64,000 nt of DNA from Anseranas semipalmata. Its lineage: Eukaryota > Chordata > Aves > Anseriformes > Anseranatidae. Location: contig VXAA01006441.1 in assembly GCA_013399115.1 (NCBI GenBank), positions 496,001-560,000 of the forward strand, read 5' to 3'. Of this stretch, positions 49,160-60,110 are shown piece after piece. The position numbers were made by a program, and so were the translations under genes. The notes beneath the pieces are model-generated. The model was given only the letters and a program-made list of their open reading frames with translations, was not told the origin of the DNA and searched no databases. How positions within the stretch are numbered: the stretch's first letter is position 1; every line of letters begins with the position of its first letter.

Positions 49160-49330
49160 ATCTCTTTNTAAAGACCTCCAGGGATGGTGACTCAACCACT
49201 TCCCTGGGCAGCCCATTCCAATGCCTAACTACCCTTTCGGTAAAGAAGTTTTTCCTAACATTCAACCTAAACCTCCCCTGACGCAACTTGAGCCCATTCC
49301 CCCTCGTCCTGTCATCAGGCACGTGGATCT
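49160..49330 (-). mobile_element. CR1 LINE fragment, ORF2 C-terminal end
   Basis: On the - strand the frame reads [14 protein letters not shown], then [20 protein letters not shown], then ESPSLEVF. This is the hallmark C-terminal end of the CR1 non-LTR retrotransposon reverse-transcriptase polyprotein in birds. The recognisable part is only about 170 bp. It starts abruptly at the aspartate-arginine before RTRGNG and stops just after the final KR, so most of ORF2 upstream and the 3' UTR are missing or unrecognisable. One ambiguous base (49168) sits at the 3' edge. The frame has no stop. CR1 copies are normally 5'-truncated but keep the 3' end, so loss of both ends points to later deletion or divergence. 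Confidence 0.9.
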
Positions 49331-52300
49331 TTCCCAAGGCAGGTTAGGTATTAATGCAGCAGATGGGCAGAGTGGAGCAAGCACTCTGGCAGGTGCCCCA
49401 GCAGCAGCTGTGCGATGCTGCATGTGTCCACCTTCTGTGTTAGTTCCTCTTGTGCTCCATCTACTCAGTGCAAGACATCTCCTGAGGATGGGAATGAAGA
49501 TGGACTCATGCTGTCAGCACTGAAGGGTAACGCTGGGTGCCCCGTTCTCCCCTTCCTCTGCCCTCCTCTAGCCAATTGGGCTGGTCGGTGCTGGGCTGCT
49601 CGCAGGCAGACAGTGTGATGTGCTGTGGGAGCAGCTTCACGCCGGTGGTGTCCCTGTGCTGGTGATAACGGGGAACCCAGAGATGATGTTCTTCAGAGCA
49701 TACTCCCGATCGCTCTCGTGCTCCCTGGTGTTTACCATCCCAGCTCTAAGCACTGTGAGAAGGGGATGTGTTTGGATGGTTTCATTTAAACAAAAAGCTG
49801 AAACATTCGATCAGTTGTGAGAGGTGAGAGTAACAAATATGGCACAAAATCATATTTTTAATGGGAGAAATTTGAGACATCTGGGGCACAAGAACTGCTG
49901 CACTGCGAACTTCGCTTGCCCTGCAGCGGGCAGGTGAGGGATGCGCTAGTGCCAGGCAGTGTGGCCGGAGGGCTCAGCCTTCCTCACCTAGGGCGAGGGT
50001 ATCCTGGGCTTACAGGGAGGAATTCTGCAGAATAAAAACCATTACCCCAGGTCTTGTAGGGAGGCAGAGCTCAGAGGCACGTCTCAGCGGGTTGTGTGCT
50101 GTGTGGCTCAGGTGCTCTGTGGCCAGAGGGCGTCTGTCCGGTGTGTGCATGGCTTGGGTCTGGGGGCGGATGGAACCTGAGTTACCTGACCGAAGGGACT
50201 TGTCCCTTCTTATAACTTCTAAAGGACTTTTGTCTGGGCTAGTGTCCCCTTTCTTCCCTGTTTTGCTGTGCATAAGTGCATCAGGACTGTGCAGTAAAGA
50301 CACACATGCTTACAATAAAAAGAAGAATGAATCTGCATTCTTCTCTGTTGCTTTTATGTGGGCCTTTTGGCTCATGACTCACAGGCTCGTTAGAGGCTTC
50401 TGAGCCAAAAATGCAGCTGCATTTTTCTGTGTCACATGCTGCCTTGCCAGGTCCAGTAATAGCAACTATTGGACAAGAGAGTAACACAACCTGCCTCACC
50501 GCAAGTGTGTGCGGAATCAGACTCGTGGGAAGCTCAAGATGACTTTCATAGCAAGTAAAAAAATTTATCGCACTTCCTCCTTCTCCTCGTCCCTGTGCAT
50601 ATGCTGCTTGTTAACACCCTGGATGCTTGTGGAAATAGCAGTAATAGTAAGGGATGTCTCTGATTTTGTGATGGAAGATCTATTAGCAGTGACTGGATTG
50701 TGAGATCTTCCTGGGAAAATAAGTCTAGCAGTAAAAGAGAGGATTTGAATTACTGTTGGAAAGCATTGAGAAATGCATAGTTTTGGCAAATGATATGTTC
50801 AGCTGAGAAAGGAAATGCAAAGCAGGGACCCGGCTGGATTCTCGAAGTGGCTTGCATTCCCTGCGTAATGCAGATCTTTCCCAGAGCAGTTTACCAGCAC
50901 GTCTTTCACATCTTCAGTCCCCCAAATGGTACTCTTCTCTTTGTACTTTCAGCTTTTTAAGGTTTTAGTTTTAAACTGCCCTGAGAAGATTAGTCCTCTT
51001 AAAAGACAGTGTAAAGAAGAAATGGAGCAATCTTGTGAATTGTATTTTAAAGTCATTTGGTGGGCTGGTAGTTTGGCACTTCTTTAAAACGTTCCGGAGA
51101 AGCCCCATGGTAGCAATCAGCTGCTTCTGGTCAGAAGACAAGCTTGTAGGCTTTGAGAAAGGGCACAACTGCTTGACTGGAAAAAATGCGCGGTGTTGGA
51201 TCCCTCCCATGGGACAATGAGGATAAAAGATGCTTTCAGTGTTTCCTGAATTCATAGCAGCACTTGATATCTAGCCCATCCTTCCCCTCTTGTGCAGTGT
51301 ATACACATTCTTAATGCACAGGTTTTGAAGTGCATTTCTGTACAGTTATATGCAACTTCTTTAATCCATTAATAAAATGTAGCAAATATGGACTATGACT
51401 AAACAGTATATGCCATCACTGAAGAAAATTCATTATCTTGGAGGCTATGATTTTAAAGATTGCTTCTTGTTTTAATTAGGAAAAAGGCCAGTTTGCCAGC
51501 ATCTCAGTGCTGCTGCTTTTTCCCACTTCAGGTTGTAATCTTTTCTTCGTGGGAAAGTAAATATCACTCGCTTTTTATTTTTGTGTGTAAGATAGTGGAA
51601 CGTGAGCTTTGTCCTGCTGCTGCATGCCCGGCTTGGAGGTGCTTTTTGGGGAAGGAGCACATCTGGACCAGCACCCAACCAGCACTGCATGTTCTGGTAC
51701 TGGTGCTGTAGGAGCCTTGATGGAAATAAGAAACCAGACGAGCTTGTAATGAGAGTTTGGGTGATGACAGAGACTAGGAATCTCTTTCATAAAGGTTTTC
51801 ATGGTGCTGCAGTTTTCTACTCTGACTGCTTCAAGACTTGAATAGTGTAGGTGGATTTACAAACTCCTGACATCCAACTGTGACCCTGCCTCAGCTGCTC
51901 CAAGCCCTATATTTTAAGTTGTATGTTAATTTCTAACCTGTAGCTATCATGTGGACCAGTGTGTCTTTCACTGTTTGGTGGATATTTATGTGACAGTATT
52001 TAAAATGCTGAGTAATAAACTATACCTATTTTGGCTGTACCTGTGGTCTTGCTCCAGAGCCTGTGACTGTATCACGTCATTGAATGTTTGTAAGATATAC
52101 TGCAAGACAAACAACAACAAAAAAAATCCCAAATTCTTCCCCAATTATTTCCAGTAGTTTCGGTATCTGTGAAAATAATAGCCTTCAAGACGGTATTTTT
52201 TTTTTGCATATCCTTTTGCATTACACATTTATTGTTATTTTAATAACCTGCATGTTTAGATTTATGCAACTTCTGATCCTTCAGCAGTGTGAACTGCAAT

Positions 52301-52519
52301 TGTTAGGATTTTTTTAACTTTTTGTAAATATTTTAAATACAACTTTGGCTTTCTTATGAAAATTCATCTTAAACTCACTAGGGAAGCACCGAGGTGTAGT
52401 TGAATCCACTCTAAGGTGACATAAGAACATAAGCACACAGGTATCTTCCATTCCAAAAAACAAAAACCAGATTTCCCGTAGGTGTTAAAGGAGCGGATTG
52501 TGTTACTCTTGGACTCTTT

Positions 52520-52870
52520 CTTCTCCTTTTCTTGCGAGATAATCCTGCAAGGGGCTGAGCACTGGCCCTTCTAATCCAGCAGCGAGCTACATCGCCTGTT
52601 TAATACCAGCCGGACGGTATTGCCACCGACCTCGGTGACCCGCTTATTTTTAAAGCAGTGCACGCTTTGCTGAGCAATGGGGACGGCATCGAGGCCTTGG
52701 CTCTCCAGCGGACTCGAGTGCTTACTTCCCAGCAACTGATTAACGATTACTGTGGGAGGACGAGATTCATCTCGTTTGATGTCAGCCAGCTAAAAATCTA
52801 GGCAGACGCTATCCAAGCTCTCCAGAGCCGCAAGCGGCGAGAAGCGGGCACCCCAAAGCATGCTTCCCGC
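52520..52870. promoter_or_regulatory. CpG-raised, complex non-coding segment
   Basis: About 24 CpGs in 360 bases by hand count, in sequence free of simple repeats and without an open frame of interest. It contains a homeobox-like GATTAACGATTA (52738-52749). Retained CpGs together with transcription-factor-like motifs are typical of conserved regulatory elements, but no alignment was possible here. Confidence 0.25.
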
Positions 52871-55182
52871 GTCCTAAAATCACCCAAACTGGTCTGGACT
52901 GAGCTGCAGGCAGGGAGGAGGTGACCACCTTAGACCGTGGCCAGTTTTTAGAGGGGTAAAACTGCATGATGGGACTCTTCCCATCCCCGTGCCCCCAGTC
53001 TCTAGGAAAATAGCATTTGGCAGTGGGTGGGTTTCGCTTGAGGCCTCCTCATGGAGGTCGGGATGGAGAGCGGTCCCCCCTCTTTGGTGGTAGTGGGGCT
53101 GGAGCAGTAATGCTGGATGGGTCATTCTTGCTCTGTCCTTTTTGGGATAGTGCCATCTATATCAGAAGTTGTCAAACATGGCTGGCTTTGTGAAGTTCCA
53201 AACCAGTTAAACTTGTCATGATTTTACATCGAGGCCTAACTGATAGGAACGAATGTCACCTGTCCGTAGCCCCCGCTGCTGTCAGGTAGCAGGAGAGAGG
53301 AAGGGTCTGGGAACAGAGCAGCAGCTGAACATAGCAAGGTGAATCAAGGGCAGAACAGGAGGCTTAACTCGCAATTTCCTTGTCTTTGTTGGTTTAACTC
53401 TGACTCTCCCTGTTGTTCAATGTTTTGTATTTAATTTCCTCAGTTGCTTAAGGAATGGTTGGGGCCAGCAGAGGAGCTTCAGAGGCAGAGCGTGCAAGAT
53501 TCATATCAAGAACCTGTGTTTTACTCCCAGCAGAGACTTAGGTTTTTTCAAAAATTAGGTCAGAGAAAGTAGATTCAAGTTCCAGAGGTGTGGAGGAAGT
53601 TTTTAGTCCTGGGTGGCTCATAACTTTGTTCTGTAGCCTTGAGGATGAAAAAGGAAAGTCCAGCCCTACCTTTCTGGTGGTGCTTGGAAGGAGCTAAACG
53701 AGTGCATTCACGAGCGGAGTGCTTCTGGCAGCAAAATGGGATTTGATCTCTTGCTGTATCTCTGTGTTGAGCTTTTGTTTCCAGCCGTAGCACTTTGCTC
53801 CTTTCCTCTCCCCATGCTCTGGCAGCTGCGAGGTGGAACTTGCAGAGGAAAACAGCTGTAGTCCAAGCTGTTGCTTGGAAAAGTTGCTGAACACAAGTTC
53901 CTTGGGGTTACTGGGCTTGGTCTCCAACTTTGAATTGCTCTTGTGAGGGCTAATCCTGAAGTTATGGCTTGAGTGGAAAATATGGGTGAAATTTGTCAGC
54001 CTGTGACAGATGCAATCGAACTTAAATGATCCCGTTACTTTCTTCTGACCCTAACATTGTCTCAGAAAAGCCCAGAAACAGAAACAACCTCGCAGCCTAG
54101 CATACCAAAGAAAAAGTATAGTCAGTAGGTAGATGTTAATCTCCTGTAGAAACACTGGAAAAACCTCGTTTTTTCTCTTTCCCTGTCTGCCGCCACCCTT
54201 TTCATTCTTTCTTAATCACATGCATACCTGTTAGCCCTCTGCCACTTGGGATGTTTGCATGAAGAGATCTCTGTTGCTTGGGAGTTAATCGGCTCCTGCT
54301 GGTTGTCCTTCCTCCACCTGAAGTTCTCAGGAGACCTCTTACTCCTGCGTCACCCGCAAGAATTTAGAGGTAAATGGCAGTCAGCATTCCCTGCAGTCCC
54401 TGGGGAGCGGGCCCATGGGGAGGGCCCTTGGGTCCTTCAGCCCACCAGGCTGTTCTTAGGCACCGTTTTAGGTCTTTCATGGGCGTTCTGCGAGCTAAGA
54501 TTTATTTGCCTTTGGAAAGCAGGCTGTTTAAGAGGTTTTGTGTGAGGATACAACTCTTCATGAAGCAGACTTTCTTCACCTTTGACACTAACCACTTACG
54601 GTGATGTGATCTGTTATCTGTGATCTCTAGCAACCTCTAGTGCTAAATGCTTGTGCTTGACATGTGCGCCCCTTGCATTTTGCTTTTTTGTGGGGGAACA
54701 ACACGATGAGCATTTGCTAGCATTAGGAAGTAGGTTAGATGGATCAGGAAGATGTGGGGATTGTCCGAGCGCTTTCTTAAAATCTAAACCCATTCTTTGT
54801 TTAGATTTCTGGACAGGCATTAAGTTCTAGTAACTTCATTTTCTGTCATTTGTAGAAATACCAGTACTTCTTTATGTATCTGAAGCATATCGTTTCTTTT
54901 TGGTTATGTTAATTTTAAAAGTTAAATTGGCATCTGTGCGTCACAGTTCTCCATGGCGTGAATTTGCCTTTCTAGTTCGAACTGTGCTATGGAAAAAGTG
55001 CGCGTGCCCTTAGACGTCATGGTGAGCATTTTAATTGAGCATATCTTGGAGCGCTTCGTAAGTATAGATCAGAAAAATGGTGTTTAGCAATAGATGTTAT
55101 CTGCGGAGTAATGTCTAGATTCAAGTCTGCTGCTGTTCAGGGCAGGGCACCTGGAGGGGAAAAAAGAAACAAAAGTGAAATC

Positions 55183-55201
55183 GTTATCTCGAAAAGATAA
55201 C
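55183..55201. promoter_or_regulatory. Inverted pair of GATA sites
   Basis: GTTATCT, a five-base spacer and AGATAAC form a perfect seven-base inverted repeat. Each arm contains a GATA-factor core (TTATCT / AGATAA). It may be a binding site or a chance hairpin. Confidence 0.25.
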
Positions 55202-57359
55202 TCGAGCATCAACAAATGAAAAACACAGAGAATAAAGGTATTTGACCCAAGGTAAGAACAATATTAAATACCATGGCGTGGCCCCTGCCTTAGAACATTT
55301 TCCTTCAGAAAAAAAATAACAAGCTACCAAGCAAACTGGTGTCCTAAAAATAGACGAGCGGTTTAGACACTGCCTGAGAGCCAGTGTGTCTGGTGGTGGT
55401 TAGGCACAGGTATCTGTCCCAAGAGGTGGTAGTTTATCGAGTGCTGCTTTTGCTGCTGAGCTCATTGGTTCTGAACAGGGGATTTATGCTCTCGGAGCAG
55501 CAGTAGAGGGTGCTTAAATCTGTGGCTCTAAAGCTCTCTGGTAAGGCACACTGCTGAGCATCCGTGCGTGCCCTGTGCAAGGAGCAGTGCCGAGCAGCGC
55601 GATGCTTTCTGCATGCCGTGGCCTCGGCGCGGCACCATCGCTCGTGGGTCTGAGCACGGATAGTTCCTGTGCGTGCAGGACTGTGCTGGGGTGGGTCTGG
55701 GATGACAACTGCAGCCTGTGGATGAGGACAGCCCGTGCCTATGACATGGGCAGTTGGCCAGGTGGACTTTAGCACTGTGTTTGGCTCTCTAGCCATTATC
55801 TGTATGTGCAGCTTTGTTGCTTTTCCCCTATTCCTAGCAAAAACAAGTCCTGGGTCAGATGGTAACCAAATGTGCTGCCACAAGCTGGCTGTGGTCAGCT
55901 GAAACAAAGCAAGGAGCAAAATCTTTCCTGCTCCTGATAAGTGGGCTGTGCATACCATTGACAAGTCCCTCTCAGCTCAGGAAGGCCAGTTAAATATTGT
56001 TGGTGGTTTTCTTGTTTTGCTTCGTTCGGGCTAACCCTGCTTGCTGTTGTGCAGGATCACGACAAGCCCCGGGGAAGGCTGGCAACATGCGAACAGATTA
56101 GCATCAACTGCAGGAATATGGGAAAGGGGAGATCCAGAAGATCTGGGGCTGCGCTCGCAGCGGGTGAATCACCACTTACACGGGTGCAGATGGGCAGATA
56201 CACGTAGGAAACCCTACGCACCCGCGGAAACACGGGCAGTGCCTTTGCTCGTTCCCGTGCTCGGGTAGCGCCTGTCGGTGCTGTTGACACCCGGACTGTT
56301 GCACAAGCGGGTGGGTACAGGTGCACCGGCTGAAGGGTGTGTGCTGGTGCTTGCAGGCAGCTGTAACTCTGTTTTTCCTGCAATGCCCCTTGCGTTGGTC
56401 AATGAGACACTTGGCTGTACCGCAAGGGGAGCAGCCTGTGGAGTGAAAACTGCTGTCATTGCTTTAACAGAAGATGCTTTGCTGCAGGGGATGGTTAGGA
56501 GGAGAGATGCAGCGAGTCCACGGAGCAAGGTGTGGGCAGGTGTGTCAGCAAAGCTGCGTAACCGCCCGTGTGCCCCTAGCAGGATTTGGTAACTGCCGGT
56601 AGCCTTACTGTCATTTATTTTTGTGTTTTTATTTTGATTTTTTTTTTCAGGATGCCCGTGAAGTCATGGTGGTGCCAGTGTAGTAACTGGTTGTAACTCT
56701 TCATTAAAGATAAATGGGGAGGAATGTGTTCTGCAGGGAAAATAACAAGCAGGTCATGCTCTGGCTACCCCAGCCCGTATGGGCGACACGTGGGAGCTGC
56801 GTGCGGGCACAGCCAGCATCCAGCCTCGCTGCGTGAATGCAGAGCAGGGGCAGGCTCGGGTGGTTTGGGGCAATATTTGATGTCAGTGTTCTGGACACGG
56901 GTTATATGGATGTTTGTGGACTTGTTTTGGAAATCTCTCCCCATATGTGCCCCCAGGAGTTATTGAAGCACTGAGTTGTTTGGTTGAGCGTAATATGTCC
57001 CTTGCTTTTCTGCTTGCACTGTGCTGTGTTACTACAACCTGTCTCTTTAAAGATATTGTTGCAAGCCTCTGCCCACTGAGAGGGAAAAAAACAAAAACCA
57101 AAAGCAACTGAATGAAAAAGGTCTTTTTGTTGGGGGAGGGAAAAAAAAAAGTTGAGCTCCATGCGAGCAAATCAGCCAGCCCACTGAAAAGGCGCTGCAT
57201 GGTTGCCCACGGTTAGATTTCAGCCACGATGATCTGATTTTTGCTGTCGCAAAAGGCTCAGAGCAGTGCCCTGCAATAAGTTCTGCTGCTGGAGAAACGG
57301 TTCTGGACGTAAAGGAAACAAAACACAAATGCCGTGCAACTCTCGCAGCGTTGCTGCTG

Positions 57360-58300
57360 TGTGCTCGGTGACACTTGCATGATGCCCGCTTGCTCGGACT
57401 GCTGCCCGGGCGCTCGGGCGGATGAGAGCGCAGCGCGTGTCGGTGCTCCCAGGGACAAGCTGCGGGCCCTTTGGCACGGGATGCGCCCACAGGCTCCATT
57501 CAGAGTCCTCAATGGTCTCTGAAGGAAAGCATACGAGCTCTGCCCGCTCCTCGCCGCTGCACAGAGCCTCATTCATTGCCGGCCTCGCGGCTGGCAGCCT
57601 CAGAGCATGGAGCAAGCCATGGTGTGACAGCGGGGATCGGAGGAGGGACGGTGTGCGAGATGGGGAGTACGTGGAAGTGGGTTTTGGAGTCCTTCAATAT
57701 TTGATACCTGCATTGACCGTGGCACTTAACAGCTTCTGAAAGCCCAAATAATGCTTCTCAGCCCTGAGACTGGTACCGTGTTTGTCACCTGACCACTTTA
57801 CAAAAAGAACTGAAATTATGCTGCAAAACTCTAATTCAGTGCCATATTTATTGGCATAAAGGGTCAATATAGCAGAGGAGAAAATTTCAAGCCAAATGAT
57901 TTCTCAGTTATGCCGTGCCAATGCTGTGAAGAGAGATCAATGTTATCTGGAAGTATTTGAGCCTATTCAGGAAAAAAAAAAAAAAAACACAAACACTTGG
58001 AAATCTTGGGATGTGCGCGTTCTCTTCCACATAAACCTCTCATGCTGCGAGTGCACATCAAATAGGTAAACTGCCGCATTTATCATCACGGTTTATGGGT
58101 GATCTCCCTCTGACCCGGTGCTGATAACGCTTTCTTACACGGGGCTGCAGCTGGCGGCGAGATCTCGCAGCGCGGTGCAGAAGTCGCGGCGGCTCTAAGA
58201 GCACCGGGTTCCACCGGGGCCGTGTTGGGAGCGTCGCAGTCTGTAACGTGACCTGGCGCCGCTCGGGAGGTACAAGCGGCTGCTTGGACAGGCTTGGGAT
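57360..58300. promoter_or_regulatory. Pair of CpG clusters, possible promoter region
   Basis: I count about 25 CpGs in 57361-57660 and about 21 in 58081-58300, the second reaching nearly 10 per 100 bases. Between them lies a low-CpG, AT-richer stretch with an A16 run. The surroundings from 55.5 to 59 kb are also moderately raised. No first exon or TATA box was identified. An alternative promoter or a neighbouring gene's promoter is possible. Confidence 0.35.
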
Positions 58301-59334
58301 GTTTCTATTGAGTTTGAATACCAGCTTGGCAGAGAGGAGTGGGGAAAAGGGATGATTGTTTGCTTTGGAGCATCTCTTGTGTTCCGCTGTGCGGGGAACT
58401 GCCGCTAAAACAGGGTGCTCCCCGTTCACCCTGTCGTCGCTGATGCAGCGGGTGCATCTCATGGGGCCGGAGTCAGGTGGTGTCTCTGGGAAAACGAGAT
58501 CCCCAGCACAGCCCGCAGCTAGCTGCCTCACCGCCCCATTGCTTGGGCTGTTGTGCAACCGCCTGTAATCTGAGCGCTGGGTTGCAGATTTTTGTTGCAT
58601 CATCAGACCTTCTCTTTCATTATCCGTTTGGGAACATTATACGCATCTCCTCATTTATATAATTAAGCACTACGCAGCTCCGGTGACATGTTTTGTCAAA
58701 CGGGGTAATCCCACGATGCCTGGTGCCCCGAGCAGCTCCTCTGCGGGCAGGGGCCAAGCCGCCTGCGTGGGGACATGGATTCTGCATGGTGCTGAGCGGC
58801 TGTTACCTGCGGGCACGTGGGTGGGGAGGCGATACCCGCTGGTTGCAGCCCTGGGATCTGTGAAGTGCCGGGTGGATCACTTGGTTTTCTGAGCCTGGGT
58901 GTCCCCTCCCAGCGTTTATCTGCGTGCTCTGTAAACAGCCTGGCAAAGGGACTCGCGCTGCTGCCTCCGCGGGCTGCGCGCAGGGACCTTGCTCGAGCAA
59001 CCTTGGTGTTTTATACCGGCAGCAGGAGCAGGACGGCTGTGTGGATGTGTCGGTGTGCAATGTGTGCCAATACTTGGGTGCAATGTGTATGTTTCCATTC
59101 TTATCGCAAGGTTTCTAAGTAGAATAAAAGTAGCTTATTTTTCTTCATTTCCACAGTTCTTTTTTTTATCTTTTGAGTGCCTTGCAACTGCTAATGACTT
59201 TAATTTCATTCCTGTGGTGATGCAGTGCTATCTTGCTCCATTTCTCAACTGGGAATTGAGACAGACCACAATTAACTGACGATTTCAAAAAGTGAGAGCA
59301 TGGGGATGATGTCATAACCATGATGTCACAGCTG

Positions 59335-59400
59335 TGCTTTGATCAGGGCGTTGGAACGTCTGACCTCCATGGGGCTCCTCCAACCTCAGTTATTGTGCGA
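59335..59400 (+). mobile_element. CR1 LINE 3' tail fragment
   Basis: The series TTGATCAGGGCGTTGGAACG, TCTGACCTCCATGGGG and CTCCTCCAACCTCAGTTATT parallels the CR1 3' UTR end, which in birds reads approximately 'gatcaggggttggactagatgacctccagaggtcccttccaacctcag-attctgtga'. The usual terminal ATTCTATG-type octamer repeats are reduced to a single degenerate unit. About 65 bases are recognisable, so this is either a severely 5'-truncated insertion or a remnant. Confidence 0.6.
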
Positions 59401-60091
59401 GCCTTGCCTGCTCTCAGTGTGTTGGTGAAAACTCTAATGGGGCACAAAAATATTATTGTCGTGTTTTTCATTCTTTTCCCCTCCTGGTTGTAGTCTTCAA
59501 AACATCAATCGTCCGCCTTTCGGGAGCGCTTGTTGCTCTCAGAGGTTATTGCACGAGAGGAGCTCTGGCTGCTGGCAAGGGGCAAGGCAGGGGCACGCAA
59601 GCCTCCCCTGTCCCTTTGCTGTGCTGCTGTTGTGCTGCATGTTTGCAGTGGCTGGTGGAAGCAGAAAGCAAAACCAGTATGGCTTTTGGTTCTGTGCAAA
59701 TCTCCAAGTTCTGGAGGGAAAATGAGTGTCTGTCTGGAATGAGGGTGAGCAGGGAAGCGCTCGGTTGGGTGCTGCCTTGCTTCCCTCTTCCACCAATGCA
59801 GAAAGATCCATGGCTACAAGGTCGAGGTGGTGCTTTCGAGGGAGTTTAAGGCTTAAGCTAACTCAGTGGATATGAAAGAAAAAAAATATCTATATGCCAC
59901 GCCATTGAGCGCAGTGCAGAGCAAGCGGTAACATTGAGACGTTAACTAGAATCCCTTAATTCTGATTACCAAGAGGTGGGAGAGAAAATGTCTATTATTT
60001 AAAAATTCTTAGCTTTTCTTCATACAGTGTGCCAAGTCAGATACTGCTGTCTAAACAAAATGTATTCATTGTTTAATTTTGGAGGAACCTG

Positions 60092-60110
60092 GTGTGTGTG
60101 TTTGTGTGTG
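60092..60110. repeat. TG dinucleotide repeat
   Basis: Short imperfect TG tract followed by a G-run. Confidence 0.75.

Noticed and set aside
54976..55021. Candidate exon before a GTGAGC donor
   Set aside because: The acceptor's pyrimidine tract is poor, and the in-frame 32-codon ATG ORF reading through the donor matches nothing known.
55434..55964. 176-residue - strand ORF
   Set aside because: Length is within chance expectation and no motif or splice support is seen.
56651..56683. Short open frame after a poly-T/CAG acceptor
   Set aside because: Ten codons then a stop. The following ATTAAA is too common a motif to count as support.
58058..58603. 181-residue - strand ORF
   Set aside because: It lies in CpG-rich DNA where stops are rarer, the peptide is low-complexity Arg/Pro-rich, and no homologue is recognised.
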